Shown: positions 36,946 to 47,443 of the stretch, in pieces
Numbering within the stretch: the first letter of the stretch is position 1
Layout: every line of letters begins with the position of its first letter
Source of the DNA: an uncultured Clostridia bacterium
GTDB lineage: Bacteria > Bacillota > Clostridia > TANB77 > CAG-508
Direction: 5' to 3'
DNA: 64,000 nucleotides
NCBI GenBank assembly: GCA_934121885.1
Contig: CAKOVH010000006.1
Location: 1-64,000, forward strand
Notes under the pieces: generated by a model
What the model was told of the DNA's origin: nothing
Databases searched by the model: none
Seen by the model: only the letters and a program-made list of their open reading frames with translations
Position numbers and translations under genes: made by a program

Positions 36946-36978
36946 ATTATAGTTCATATATTTTTATTTTTTTGTCAT
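36946..36978 (-). promoter_or_regulatory. spoIIE promoter with 21-base spacer and Spo0A-box-like site
   Basis: Minus strand ATGACA (36973-36978), a 21-base spacer and TATAAT (36946-36951). The B. subtilis spoIIE promoter has the same odd 21-base spacing and depends on Spo0A~P. On the plus strand TTTGTCATA over the -35 matches the 0A box TTTGTCRAA at 8 of 9 positions. No 17-base -35 partner is present. Confidence 0.6.
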
Positions 36979-37164
36979 ATTTAATACGTAATATAAAAAA
37001 GTTTTTTACATTATGTGATATGTTGTTTTATTTTTTTATTAAATAAAACAAATTATGTTTAACATTTTATCGTAAAATAGCGAAAATTTCAATATATTTT
37101 TGATAATTGTGTGGATTACCATTAAAAATATCTACTTTTCAAATTACATGTGGATATTTTTTTA

Positions 37165-37210
37165 AAACAAAAATACCCCAAACTTCAAATTGAAATTTTA
37201 GGGTATTTTT
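37165..37210 (-). terminator. terminator of the giant surface-protein operon
   Basis: Ten-base arms (37169-37178 and 37201-37210), inner pairing of AAATTTCAA-like bases, then a T-rich run on the minus strand. Confidence 0.75.
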
Positions 37211-37235
37211 GTTTATACTTTATTAAGTACTACTT

Positions 37236-40200
37236 TTATTTTCTTAATACTTTTTTAATAATTAATGTAATGCCTCCAATTAAGATTAATCCAATTGTAA
37301 TACCTAATATGTAGTAGATAGGTGATGCTCCAAATGGTGGTAATATAATTACCTTTTCTGCTACACTTGCATCAACTTCTTGTGCATCCTCTAATGGATT
37401 TTGGTTTCCTACTACTGAGTAAGCCATTCTTCTACCAACTATATTACTTGTACTTACAATTTCAGTTATATTTCTGTATGTTAAGTCATCACTCTTATTT
37501 TCTGCTGTTATTAATTGTGATAATACAAGAGTTTTTTCATTAACTTCACCTGGTTTTAAGTCTTTAGATAATTCAGATGTTTGGATAATTGTATTAAACT
37601 TACTTACATTGTCTGTTAATTTTGCATTTACTAAGTTTTGATTTATTAAATTGTCCTTACTTATTACTGACCATCCACTATTTCTACTATCGCTACTATT
37701 AAATTGTAAATTATTTGCTACGTAATCTACTACTTGGTTAGCATTTGTTGTTACAACATTACCTGATTGCTTTCCTTTATAATAAAATTCTTTTCCATCA
37801 TAATCTACTTCTCCAACATTTGCAACTGCTATTCTATATGTAATTTCTATAGTTGCTCCATGCATTAATTCTTCATCCATTGTTAATTGTACTAAACCTT
37901 TGTCTGCATTTTTTACTAAATTATTAACCTCTTCTCTATATGAATATCTATTCTTGCCATCTTTTCCATAATACACTTCATATTTATCATTTTTCTTTTT
38001 GTCTGCTAAATTATATTCTGTATGTCCTTTCCAAACAACATTATCGCCTTTTTTATTTACATCAAATAGAACAGTATTATTTGCTAATGTAACTTTAATA
38101 TTTGTTATAGATTTATTAATTTCAAGTTGTGCTTTTGGTCTTTCAACTAATCCAATGTTTATATTTTCAAGCTTATAACTTGGATTTCCATTTTCAGATT
38201 CACTTTGTAAATTACTTTCAACTTCTACAACTACTACACCAGATTCTGCTGTTGCTGTTGTATTTTTAATTAACTCTTGTCTTAACGCTTCTACTTCGCT
38301 AGCTGAATACTTATTTCCGTTATAGCTTGGTGTTTCATATAGTATAGAAAGAATTTCTGCAATTCCATTTGTTACATTTGTTTTACTATAGTTGTTTATT
38401 TGTTCTCTTACAGACCAAATGTCTTTTGCATTAGATACATTATCTTTCTTAGTTGCTATATTAAATCCGTATTCTCCTGTTTCATTTTGATTATTAGCAT
38501 CCAAATATCCTTTATATCTTCCATCTAAGTCTGTTGTAGGAGTTTGATCAATCCCTGCTTGATATGTTGTCGTTTTGTAATCTTGACCATTATATGATTT
38601 TCCATTATTTTTGTCTGCTCCTGATAGTCCTTCACCATATTTAAATCTTATTACATAATCACCTGGAATATAACTATCAAATTTATATGTTCCATCACTA
38701 GCTGTTTCCGTAGTTGCCCAAACATATTCTCCTTTTGGATTATTTATATCCCATACTGTTTTCTCAACTAATTGTACTTCAATTCCTGCAATTTTTGTTT
38801 CTTTATTGTCCATAATTCCATTTCCAATCATTGCATTTCCTTCATTTACAGTTCTTTCATCTTCCCAAGCAGTTCCATTTAACGTTCTTGTATTACCTGT
38901 AAGTTTTACATTTAATGCTGGAGCTGTATCTTCATCATCTTCATCATATAGTTCGTTCCTTCCTGGTTGTCCGTTTTTTCCCATAGAACTTGGTATTGAG
39001 TCTCTATCGACTCTACCTGCTATCATATTGTCTCCAGTTACCTTATAACTATTTTCACCATTATAATGTGGTAATGTTGTCTTTCCACCCTTATAATATG
39101 TTTTAAATGCTCCAATTTCTGCTTTATTTATTTTATCACCTAAACTTACTTGTCCATTACTATCATTTTTTAATTTGAATGTTAAATAAATATATTGTGT
39201 CTCTCCTGATTCTTGCTTTTTATCAACATCTATTGTTATGGTTCCTTTTTTATTATCACTTGCTTTTGGAATTGCACCCCACTCAGCTACATTACCTTTT
39301 TCAAAGCTATCCTGTAACTTATCTCTTGTTTCTTTATCTTTTTTATAGTTTGTTTTACTTTGCCATGATAAACTTGGAATGTATTCAAATGTGCTATCGT
39401 AGTAATCATATACAGTTGTTGCATGTCCTAACATACTCATTGATTGGTTACGTACTGCTACTTTGTATGTTGCATATACTTCTAATAATCCATTGGCATT
39501 TCCATTCTTTCCTTTAAAGTTCCAATCTGCATCATCTAAGTTTCTTTCATATCCACCAACAACATTTATTGTCCACCCTGCATATCCAGCATCACTATTT
39601 GCTTGTTGTCCATCTTCAGAATTTGCTAATTTATTATCATATCCATATACTTCAGTTTTTCCATTAATTTTTAAAGTTGCTACATATAAATCTTTCTTTA
39701 ATGCCATATCAAACTCTATTCTTTGTGTAATACCAAAGTCTATATGTTTAATACTATCGTTATCATCATATACTGCTTTATATGTTGTACCAGATACAGT
39801 TTTTATGTCTTTACCTATTACAAACTGATCATGTTTTGGATATTTAACAAGTGCATCTTTTCCATCGCTACCTGTGAATGCTGATAAAGTAAATATTCCT
39901 GGTTCATTATAATATTGTGTTCTTTGATCATCATATCTTAATTGTTCAACTGTGTATCCTTCATTACCATCTATTTCTTCGAATTTCTTATTTAGTAAAT
40001 CTCTATCACTTGTTGTTTCGGTAGCTATAGAGTGTTTGTCATCTAATTGATCTGTATATATTGTATTTTCATATTGTTGTCCATTATACTTAAATTCAAC
40101 ATAATATTTTTTCATTGCATCAAGTTTTTCAAATTTATATTTACCTTCACCATCTGTAGATTTTTGCTCAACAACTTTATTATCCTCATCGTAAAGAATT

Positions 40201-41885
40201 ACTGGTATATTATTTACAGGTTTTTCAGAATCTGCTCTTTGTCCATCAGGAAGAGTTTCCTTACCACCTTTTTCATCTTCCCATACTATTCCTTCAATAT
40301 CCATTGTGATGTCTATATTTTCTATTTCTAATTCTTGTTTATAAAGACTTCTTACTGCATCTGCTGCAATTAAGTTTTGTACAACAGAATCTGATGAAGA
40401 ATAACTACAATTATATGGTCCACAATCTTCATAACAATTAGGTCTTGTATGTGTATGTTCTGTTTTATAACAAGTCTTTTGTATTGTATTTCCTTTTTCA
40501 TCAGTAGTAGTTCCGTTACATTCCTCAGTATGTGTGTGTTCAGTTTTTCTACAACTTAAATGGTCATGGTCTACTCTTGTCCTTGAATGTGAAAAACTAA
40601 TCTGATGTTTTTCACCTTTATAATATGTATACTCACCATTAGCTAACATATATTTGAATTCTACTTTTAATGTAATATATGAAACCCTATTTGGATCATC
40701 TACACTTAATCCTGCATTTGGATCACTAAATATAATTTGAAAATTTTGGTCTGTTTCTGGATATACTTGTTTTGTTTCATCAACTTTTGAAACATTTTCT
40801 GGTTCAAAATATTTTGGTGTTTCAGCACTTCTATCAAGATTAGTTGCTTTATCTACTAATATAATTTTTTCTATTTTTATATTATCTTTTACCAATTTCT
40901 TTTCACTATTATATCCAACTACTACCATGTTTGATATTCCTGAAAAAGATATTCCACTTTTTCCATCTCTATTTTTTCCGTTTTCTTCTGTATATTTTAT
41001 TTGAAATGGTCCTACTGTATACTTTTTATTTTTCTGATCTACTTTTGTTGTAACATCATCGATACTTGTTAAATCTTGAGGGTTTAATCCTTGATCTTTT
41101 CGTACAATTTCATCGTAATCTGCATAATTTTTAGCTGTTTGTGTTAAAGGAGATTGACTTATAGTAGTATCTGATGTAGAAGTAACCAAACCTCCATCAT
41201 ATCCTGTTCCTCCTAAATTCCAAATAGCTCCTTGCTTATCTTTTGTCCATTCTCCATTAGGTTCATTTGATGCAATATATGCTAATGCTGGAGGCAATTT
41301 TACAGTTCTTTTAGCTGTCCATTTTACAGGTGTCCAATAATGTCCAATGTTTATTCCATTATACAACAATCCAGTTTGCCAGCCTCTTGAACCGCTAATA
41401 TTCCATTCGCTACCATCAGGGTAAACGTTATGTGCTACATATCCGCCTTTTCCTCCATTATATTGCTTTTCTAGATAAAATTTATCATAATGGTTTAAAT
41501 AGCAATCACCCTTCTTATTATTTTCATCAGCAAGTTGTGTATAATATTCATTATATGTTATATCCCACACATATGGTATGTGTGCATCAGGCTGAATACA
41601 ATAAACTTGATATCCAGCTTTTGCAGGTACACGGGTATTAGTACCATTTGTGTGTCTATATGCATTAAAAGTATAACTATCATAAGTCCATGTTCCAAAA
41701 TTAGTCTTATAAGAATATGTATTAGGGTCTTTTTCACCATTTATTAATGTTCCTGGACTTGCAGTATTAGTTGTATTTCCTGTTTCTGCACTTGAAATAT
41801 TTCTAGTTATATAAAATATTCCAAAAGTAGTAAGTAATACTAAAAATATAGATAATAAACATATTTTTATAATTTTATTTTTCAT
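37236..41885 (-). CDS. giant SdrD_B-repeat surface protein with a Cys/His-rich segment
   Basis: A 1549-residue exported protein. An N-terminal hydrophobic signal segment is followed by a Trp/Tyr-rich region (to about 420), a Cys/His-rich stretch (about 428-500: repeated CxKTEHTHTxxC units), and two SdrD_B/Cna-B-like domains that begin GIVWEDEKGG (about 530) and GTAWEDERTV (about 1002). Such beta-sandwich repeats project adhesins from the surface. The C-terminus is a membrane span (FGASPIYYILGITIGLILIGG) and a basic tail (KKVLRK); there is no LPXTG. GGAGG precedes the ATG; it lies 17 bases after the stop of the next upstream surface gene and is cotranscribed with it. Confidence 0.85.
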   Translation of the reverse strand: MKNKIIKICLLSIFLVLLTTFGIFYITRNISSAETGNTTNTASPGTLINGEKDPNTYSYKTNFGTWTYDSYTFNAYRHTNGTNTRVPAKAGYQVYCIQPDAHIPYVWDITYNEYYTQLADENNKKGDCYLNHYDKFYLEKQYNGGKGGYVAHNVYPDGSEWNISGSRGWQTGLLYNGINIGHYWTPVKWTAKRTVKLPPALAYIASNEPNGEWTKDKQGAIWNLGGTGYDGGLVTSTSDTTISQSPLTQTAKNYADYDEIVRKDQGLNPQDLTSIDDVTTKVDQKNKKYTVGPFQIKYTEENGKNRDGKSGISFSGISNMVVVGYNSEKKLVKDNIKIEKIILVDKATNLDRSAETPKYFEPENVSKVDETKQVYPETDQNFQIIFSDPNAGLSVDDPNRVSYITLKVEFKYMLANGEYTYYKGEKHQISFSHSRTRVDHDHLSCRKTEHTHTEECNGTTTDEKGNTIQKTCYKTEHTHTRPNCYEDCGPYNCSYSSSDSVVQNLIAADAVRSLYKQELEIENIDITMDIEGIVWEDEKGGKETLPDGQRADSEKPVNNIPVILYDEDNKVVEQKSTDGEGKYKFEKLDAMKKYYVEFKYNGQQYENTIYTDQLDDKHSIATETTSDRDLLNKKFEEIDGNEGYTVEQLRYDDQRTQYYNEPGIFTLSAFTGSDGKDALVKYPKHDQFVIGKDIKTVSGTTYKAVYDDNDSIKHIDFGITQRIEFDMALKKDLYVATLKINGKTEVYGYDNKLANSEDGQQANSDAGYAGWTINVVGGYERNLDDADWNFKGKNGNANGLLEVYATYKVAVRNQSMSMLGHATTVYDYYDSTFEYIPSLSWQSKTNYKKDKETRDKLQDSFEKGNVAEWGAIPKASDNKKGTITIDVDKKQESGETQYIYLTFKLKNDSNGQVSLGDKINKAEIGAFKTYYKGGKTTLPHYNGENSYKVTGDNMIAGRVDRDSIPSSMGKNGQPGRNELYDEDDEDTAPALNVKLTGNTRTLNGTAWEDERTVNEGNAMIGNGIMDNKETKIAGIEVQLVEKTVWDINNPKGEYVWATTETASDGTYKFDSYIPGDYVIRFKYGEGLSGADKNNGKSYNGQDYKTTTYQAGIDQTPTTDLDGRYKGYLDANNQNETGEYGFNIATKKDNVSNAKDIWSVREQINNYSKTNVTNGIAEILSILYETPSYNGNKYSASEVEALRQELIKNTTATAESGVVVVEVESNLQSESENGNPSYKLENINIGLVERPKAQLEINKSITNIKVTLANNTVLFDVNKKGDNVVWKGHTEYNLADKKKNDKYEVYYGKDGKNRYSYREEVNNLVKNADKGLVQLTMDEELMHGATIEITYRIAVANVGEVDYDGKEFYYKGKQSGNVVTTNANQVVDYVANNLQFNSSDSRNSGWSVISKDNLINQNLVNAKLTDNVSKFNTIIQTSELSKDLKPGEVNEKTLVLSQLITAENKSDDLTYRNITEIVSTSNIVGRRMAYSVVGNQNPLEDAQEVDASVAEKVIILPPFGASPIYYILGITIGLILIGGITLIIKKVLRK

Positions 41886-41902
41886 CTTTTTCCCTCCTTT
41901 CT

Positions 41903-44900
41903 TTAAACATTCTTTTTATTTAAAATTCTTTTTTTAATTTCAATTATTCCAAATCCAAGAAGTATAACAACTCCTAATGTAATCGTTGTATATGCTATAA
42001 TTTTACCAGTTACAATTGATATAACAATATCTGCCCTTGATAAATCGTCCTCATCAGTTACTCTGTTGCCTGGTGTTGAGTCAATATCTGTTAAACCTTG
42101 TTCATTATAACTTTCATAAATTTCAGCATTATTATTTAAAACTCCTAAAGCATTCTCTGTAATCTTCTTAGTGATAATTAAGGTTACTTCCTTTGATTCT
42201 CCTGGTTTAATAATTTCATTTGCTAAACTTGCATTATATACATTTCCGTTTTCAGATAAATACCAATCTTTATTTAGTTCTGTATTAAATCCTACTCCTT
42301 CTGGTAAATAATCTACTATTTTCTTAACATATCCAGGAATTGCACCTTCGTTTGTAACTACTATTTTGTATTCAATAATAGCACTACTCTTTCCTAAATT
42401 ACTTCCTAATACTTCTATTTTACCAACTCTTGAGTTTTCATATGTATATGTTTTTGTTCCTATTGTTGGTGTTGTTAAAGCTATTTTACTTACATATTTG
42501 TCCAATTTCAAATCGAATTTTTCTGCTGAATACACACCAATGTCAATATCTCTTACATGATTATTTGTAATCTCTATAGCATCTGTTGTAGCTGCAATCG
42601 TTCTCTTTCCATCTAATGTTATATTAATATTAATTACATCTGAGTTTAGTGATGTATCAACATCTTTTGCTTGATATGTTGTTAAGCTATATCTTGATGC
42701 ATCATATAGGAATATAACAATATATTCTCCTTGTGGTAAGTTATTAAATTCATATTTTCCACTACTATTAGTTGTTGTAATTTTATCTGAATTTGTATCT
42801 ATATCTTTTACAATAGAGTTATCCTTTTTGTTTAATAGTATTACAGATATTCCTGGTAATATTGATTCGTCTGCATCACGTTTACCGTCCTTATTACTAT
42901 CTATCCAAGCAGTTCCTGTAATTTTATATCTATTAGTACTAGGTTTTGAAGGATCCGTTTCTGTTTCTCCATTTTCATGTATTTTTTCATAATATTCAAT
43001 TATATTTGTAACTGTATTTGTTTCTACTTCAGTAAATCCCTTTGCTGAAACAGCAACTTTATTTTTGACTTCTTTGTCATTTTTATTTGCTAATAATTTT
43101 GCTTTTGCAAATATTTGTATATCAACACTATCGCCAGCTAGTAAAGGATCTATTTTTATTAAAACCTTTCCATTTGTTTCTTTTGTTACTATTTGCTCTT
43201 TTTCAGCATACGTATATGTAGCTTTTACAAAGTATAGTTCATTTGGTAATTTATCAGATATTATAATATCTCTTACTGAATTACTACCTTTATTAGTAAT
43301 TTTGAAATTATATGTAACAGTTTCTCCTTCTTTTATATATTTAGAAGATGCTACCAAATTTGTAAACTCTAATTCAACCTTTTCAGTACGATACTCTAAA
43401 ACATTAGAGCATTGTTCTTCTATTTCATCTGCTTTTACTTTAGCATAAAATGTTGCCTTTCCATTTGGTTCCTTTATTTCTGTGTTTAAAACAATAGCTT
43501 TGCTACTTTGTAACGTTCCTATATTAACTATAACAATGTTATTTTCTTCATCATATTCTACCCCTTCTGTAACCCCTTCATCATCTAATACACTATTTTT
43601 AATAATAGCATCTTTGAATTTAACTCCTTTTGTTAATGGGATAGTAACAACCGTATTTTTTAGCTCATCTGCTACCATATAAGTATTTCTTATTTTAATT
43701 CTATGCTCAATTATCATTCCACTATTTAAGACCATATCTTCTTTAGTCCAGCTCTCAATGTTAATATCTATATTGCTTTGTCTTACTGCTAATTTCACTT
43801 CATTAGAAACTATCTTTCCAGATATATTGCTAAAAGTAATATCAACTTTTGAAATAATATCTGAAGAAGCATCACTTGCAACTTTCATGTCATATGAAAC
43901 CTCTTTCGTTTGTTCTTTTTCAATAGCACCTACTTCAATAGTTTCTGGTGTAATAGATTCTACATTTTCTGGTTTAGTAATATTTACCTTAACATTATCC
44001 GCCGTTAAAGAGCCTATATTCTTTATTATAACTTTCATTTTAATTGTCTGGCCTCTCCTAGCAACTGTTACTCCTTCAGGTAATACTGCTGAAAGTTCAG
44101 CTGTTAAAATTGCACCTTTTCCTGTTGTCATTCCCACAATTGCTGAATTTTTAGATTCTGAAATTGTTCCAATTGTTGAATTATTATTATAATATACCTT
44201 GTACATTTCATATACATCATTGTTATGTGTCAAGTTAGCTGGAATTTCTACATCATATGAAAATTTTAATGTTCCACCTGCATTCATTTCATATCCATTC
44301 ATTACTATTAAATATGACTTTGCTCCTGTTGTTGCTGTTTCTGTCCATCCATTTGCAGTATTGCTTAATTCATTTGTTGCATCTGTATTTTCTGAATAAT
44401 ATACTTTATATTTTGAAGAATCTATTCCACTTAATGTTATATTTGTTTTTAATGTTGTACTAAATGTTGAGCCAAATGCTTCTGCTGTATCAATGTTTTT
44501 GTTATCTTTTGTAGGAATTCTTCCTAATATAACTATATTTGATATTTTATTAGAATAGTTATTTATAACTGTACCATTAATTTTTGCTGTTCTTGCATCT
44601 GCATAAGTTGCAATTGTTCCTATTACACCTTCATCAGATATTGATAATATATCACTTTTTCCTTCTGCATAATTTGATATTCCATTTGCTGCAACAACTC
44701 CGTTAGGTGCTACAAAGTTAATGTCTGCCTGAATTCTTCCAGATGTTGTTGTAGCTACTGTATTTGCATTTGTAAAGTCCATAACAATTTTATTACTATT
44801 GCTTGGAGTTAACGTATCTACTGTTAAATCTGTATTTAATATTACTATTGTTCCTTTATATTCTGCATCAATTGTATATTTTGTTTGTTTTCCTTCTAAT

Positions 44901-46900
44901 ACTACATTAATTACTTGTGCTCCATTTTCTGTAGTAATTGTTGGATCTTTTAATTTTAATCCATTTGCCATTAATATATTATGAGATTTTAAATCTACCT
45001 TTTTAATATATGAAGGTAATTTTATTTTTAATGTAGGATTTGTGTATAATGCATTACTTATACTTGATGTATCTAGAGTTGCTCTTATCTCAACATTTTC
45101 ATTTTTTACAACTGTTGATAAATCTTTTTTACTAACACTTAATTCTACTACAGATTTTGCTTCTGTTAATGGAATATTTAATGTCGCAGATGCTGTATCT
45201 GTATAATATGTTTCATCTTGTTTCACATCCAAATATGTTGATGTGCAAGATACACTTGTCTTCATATTTGTAAATGTTTTCATTTGTTCTAACGTATAAC
45301 CTTGTTCTACATTAAATGCCTTTTCTACATATATTACTAATTTTCCTTCACCAATTGGTCCTCTTGTTTTTAAGTTCTCATCTTTTGAATATGCAACAAA
45401 CATTATTTGATTGTTATTTGCACTTGAAATATCTACTACATAATTTCCATCACTATCTTTGTTAGTATCTTTGTTAATTGTTGCAAATTTTTTCCCATTT
45501 GTGCTACATATATCAATTGTTCCATCTTCTCCTAGAATCTTCTTAAAGCTTAATTCACTTACTTTTATTGTTTTATTATATGCATAGTTGTTTCCAGATA
45601 CTGTTGTAGGATAACTTGACGAACTTCCTGATATTTGTAAATCGTCAATATTTTGTGTAATTTTTAATTCTCCTCTTGTAGCTTGCGATTCATATACTAT
45701 TACACCATATCTTGTCCAATATGTTGTTTCTTTTCTATCTGCTTCACTTGCACTATAATTTGCATATATTTGACCTTTACTTACAGACTCACTGCCTAAT
45801 ACTTCAGCTTTAATAAGGCTTACGCCTTCTTTTGGTGTAATTACATCTGTTTGTTCAGCATAGATTTTTATTCCGCTTGCTGATGTTTTTATATCATCAT
45901 ATTCGCTTACTTGAACATTTACATTATATTTAAAAGTTGTTGGAAGTCCTTGTGATTTATTTATTGCATTTGATATCTCATCACTTCTATATACACAAGT
46001 GATAATATATTCATCTTCTTTGTCTTTTGCCCAGTTTATTATATTGTCGCCATTATTTACTATAATGCTTACTTTTCCCTGTTCTTGGTCATAAGTGTAA
46101 TTATCTGGTCCGAAATTTAACCCTTCTTTATCACCATTAGTTGCTTCTGTGCTATTTGCAACAACTGCCACTTCTTTAGCGTTTGTTCCCAATATATCTG
46201 GTAGCATTACCGATATTTCATTTCCTTTAACAGGTAATTTTCCATAACTTATTTTTGTTTTTATTTGAACTATAATTCTTGGACTATCAGGATATATAAT
46301 GCAATTTACCACTTCATTACTAACGTTCGTAACATCTTTCAATTGTTCTCCTAGTTCCCAAGTTAACTTATTTACTATTTCTTTTGATACACCTTTTTCT
46401 TTTCCATTTGCGTCTACATATGTTCCTTGGAAAATTGCTTTAGTTTCTTTAGCAAAAAAGTCTGATGAAACTGTATCACTTTCAAGTATTGAAACTGGAA
46501 CCTCTATAGTTACATCTGAACCATTATTTAATTGCTTTAATGCTATTATATTGCTTTCTTTATTTACACTTTGAACATTGCTATTTTCTATATTTCCTGC
46601 AATTTTAAAGTTTACATTATCAAAGCTTATTTGTGCATTTTTTAAGTATCCTGCATTTTTAACTTTTACATTAACAAAAAGTTTTGTTGTTGCATCATAC
46701 TTGTTCTTTTCAGTGTGTCCTCCTCCTTGAAAATATGCATTAAATTCTACGTTAGAATTTCCAGTTGCTGTTGTTTGTCCTGCAAGCTCTGCGTCTGTAA
46801 GAGCATATGATATTCCATACATTCCTAAAATTGACAAATTTGCCCCCGCAAGTACAATAACTAACATTACTGCAATTAGTTTTTCAAATAACTTGTTCAT
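41903..46900 (-). CDS. giant surface protein with DUF11-like and SdrD_B domains
   Basis: A 1665-residue exported protein. Signal segment (about 6-30), a long series of beta-rich modules, a DUF11/CARDB-like module (TVTYNFKITNKGSNSVRDIIISDKLP, about 1190), an SdrD_B domain (GTAWIDSNKDGKRDADES, about 1327) and a C-terminal module (about 1440-1600) with VTNEGAIPGYVKKIVDYLPEGV and a conserved Trp, then a membrane span and basic tail (IEIKKRILNKKNV). The C-terminal module is also present in the 56528-61228 protein. Probable adhesin or fibre; ligand unknown. AGGAGG before the ATG and a SigA promoter at 46934-46962. Confidence 0.85.
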   Translation of the reverse strand: MNKLFEKLIAVMLVIVLAGANLSILGMYGISYALTDAELAGQTTATGNSNVEFNAYFQGGGHTEKNKYDATTKLFVNVKVKNAGYLKNAQISFDNVNFKIAGNIENSNVQSVNKESNIIALKQLNNGSDVTIEVPVSILESDTVSSDFFAKETKAIFQGTYVDANGKEKGVSKEIVNKLTWELGEQLKDVTNVSNEVVNCIIYPDSPRIIVQIKTKISYGKLPVKGNEISVMLPDILGTNAKEVAVVANSTEATNGDKEGLNFGPDNYTYDQEQGKVSIIVNNGDNIINWAKDKEDEYIITCVYRSDEISNAINKSQGLPTTFKYNVNVQVSEYDDIKTSASGIKIYAEQTDVITPKEGVSLIKAEVLGSESVSKGQIYANYSASEADRKETTYWTRYGVIVYESQATRGELKITQNIDDLQISGSSSSYPTTVSGNNYAYNKTIKVSELSFKKILGEDGTIDICSTNGKKFATINKDTNKDSDGNYVVDISSANNNQIMFVAYSKDENLKTRGPIGEGKLVIYVEKAFNVEQGYTLEQMKTFTNMKTSVSCTSTYLDVKQDETYYTDTASATLNIPLTEAKSVVELSVSKKDLSTVVKNENVEIRATLDTSSISNALYTNPTLKIKLPSYIKKVDLKSHNILMANGLKLKDPTITTENGAQVINVVLEGKQTKYTIDAEYKGTIVILNTDLTVDTLTPSNSNKIVMDFTNANTVATTTSGRIQADINFVAPNGVVAANGISNYAEGKSDILSISDEGVIGTIATYADARTAKINGTVINNYSNKISNIVILGRIPTKDNKNIDTAEAFGSTFSTTLKTNITLSGIDSSKYKVYYSENTDATNELSNTANGWTETATTGAKSYLIVMNGYEMNAGGTLKFSYDVEIPANLTHNNDVYEMYKVYYNNNSTIGTISESKNSAIVGMTTGKGAILTAELSAVLPEGVTVARRGQTIKMKVIIKNIGSLTADNVKVNITKPENVESITPETIEVGAIEKEQTKEVSYDMKVASDASSDIISKVDITFSNISGKIVSNEVKLAVRQSNIDINIESWTKEDMVLNSGMIIEHRIKIRNTYMVADELKNTVVTIPLTKGVKFKDAIIKNSVLDDEGVTEGVEYDEENNIVIVNIGTLQSSKAIVLNTEIKEPNGKATFYAKVKADEIEEQCSNVLEYRTEKVELEFTNLVASSKYIKEGETVTYNFKITNKGSNSVRDIIISDKLPNELYFVKATYTYAEKEQIVTKETNGKVLIKIDPLLAGDSVDIQIFAKAKLLANKNDKEVKNKVAVSAKGFTEVETNTVTNIIEYYEKIHENGETETDPSKPSTNRYKITGTAWIDSNKDGKRDADESILPGISVILLNKKDNSIVKDIDTNSDKITTTNSSGKYEFNNLPQGEYIVIFLYDASRYSLTTYQAKDVDTSLNSDVININITLDGKRTIAATTDAIEITNNHVRDIDIGVYSAEKFDLKLDKYVSKIALTTPTIGTKTYTYENSRVGKIEVLGSNLGKSSAIIEYKIVVTNEGAIPGYVKKIVDYLPEGVGFNTELNKDWYLSENGNVYNASLANEIIKPGESKEVTLIITKKITENALGVLNNNAEIYESYNEQGLTDIDSTPGNRVTDEDDLSRADIVISIVTGKIIAYTTITLGVVILLGFGIIEIKKRILNKKNV

Positions 46901-46933
46901 AGTAACCTCCTAAAAATTATTATCTCACACTAT

Positions 46934-46962
46934 ATTATACGACATTTTCAAGCATTTTTCAA
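46934..46962 (-). promoter_or_regulatory. SigA promoter of the giant surface-protein operon
   Basis: Minus strand TTGAAA (46957-46962), 17-base spacer, TATAAT (46934-46939), 33 bases before the start codon. Confidence 0.8.
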
Positions 46963-47104
46963 TGTTTTTTTAGTTTTTCTTAAACTTTTTATGTATAATA
47001 CTGCAAAATAATATATTTATTATTAATTATATAAAATTTTAGCATTTTTTCGACATTTTTCAATGGCTTATATTGGTAAATTTCCCATAAAACGGAAAAT
47101 TTAC

Positions 47105-47153
47105 TTACGGAAGTATTTTCTTTAATCTTATATTAAATTTATATTACATTTTT
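47105..47153. repeat. copy 1 of a block shared by two surface-protein loci
   Basis: TTACGGAAGTA (47105-47115) and a 23-base AT-rich block (47131-47153). Copy 2 is at 61384-61442 with TTACGGAAATA and 22 of the 23 bases. Both lie upstream of genes for giant anchored surface proteins, in the same orientation relative to them. Confidence 0.6.
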
Positions 47154-47180
47154 ATTACAATTTTACATTTGCATATTTTT

Positions 47181-47209
47181 ATCACATTTTTTAGAAATTC
47201 GAATATAAT
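47181..47209 (+). promoter_or_regulatory. candidate SigA promoter of the small-gene operon
   Basis: ATCACA (47181-47186), 17-base spacer, TATAAT (47204-47209); good -10, partial -35. Confidence 0.5.
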
Positions 47210-47249
47210 ATTATAGTTTTATTATCATATATTGTAATGAGGTGATTTT

Positions 47250-47417
47250 ATGAACAATCAAAATAATCAAATAAACATGGCACAGCTTATGTCTATGCTT
47301 TCTAAAATGGATAAAAAAGACTTAGAAAATGGGTTAAGTCAAGTAAGTAAAATGCTAAATTCTAAAGATGCAGATTCTATCATAAATGAAATAAGAAAAA
47401 ACACGAATAATCAGTAG
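47250..47417 (+). CDS. small protein of unknown function (55 residues)
   Basis: A short open frame from an ATG at 47250 to a TAG at 47415-47417, with GAGGTGAT just upstream. The product is 55 residues, helical and Asn/Lys/Met-rich (MAQLMSMLSKMDKKDLENG, then QVSKMLNSKDADSIINEIRK). I do not recognise a named family. It is followed 26 bases later by a second gene whose product begins with a similar Met/Asn-rich helix, so the two may be related or act together. Confidence 0.65.
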   Translation: MNNQNNQINMAQLMSMLSKMDKKDLENGLSQVSKMLNSKDADSIINEIRKNTNNQ

Positions 47418-47443
47418 CCGTATATTTTTAAGGAGGAATTATT

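Larger units (their letters stand above)
36895..37235. other. intergenic region upstream of spoIIE
   Basis: About 340 bases between spoIIE and the first giant surface gene. It holds the spoIIE promoter (36946-36978), the terminator of the surface-protein operon (37165-37210) and two near-matches to the DnaA box (37110-37118 and 37149-37157, each one base off). No open frame of note. Confidence 0.6.
46901..47249. other. divergent intergenic region between a surface operon and the small-gene operon
   Basis: About 350 bases holding the promoters of both directions (46934-46962 minus; 47181-47209 plus), a hairpin at 47077-47103 (10-base arms, 7-base loop, one G-U pair in the minus-strand form), TTACGGAAGTA at 47105-47115 and a 23-base block at 47131-47153 that recurs with one mismatch at 61420-61442 near the third giant surface gene. 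Confidence 0.6.

Noticed and set aside
37236..46900. LPXTG sortase signals in the giant surface proteins
   Set aside because: None seen near either C-terminus; both end with a membrane span and basic residues.
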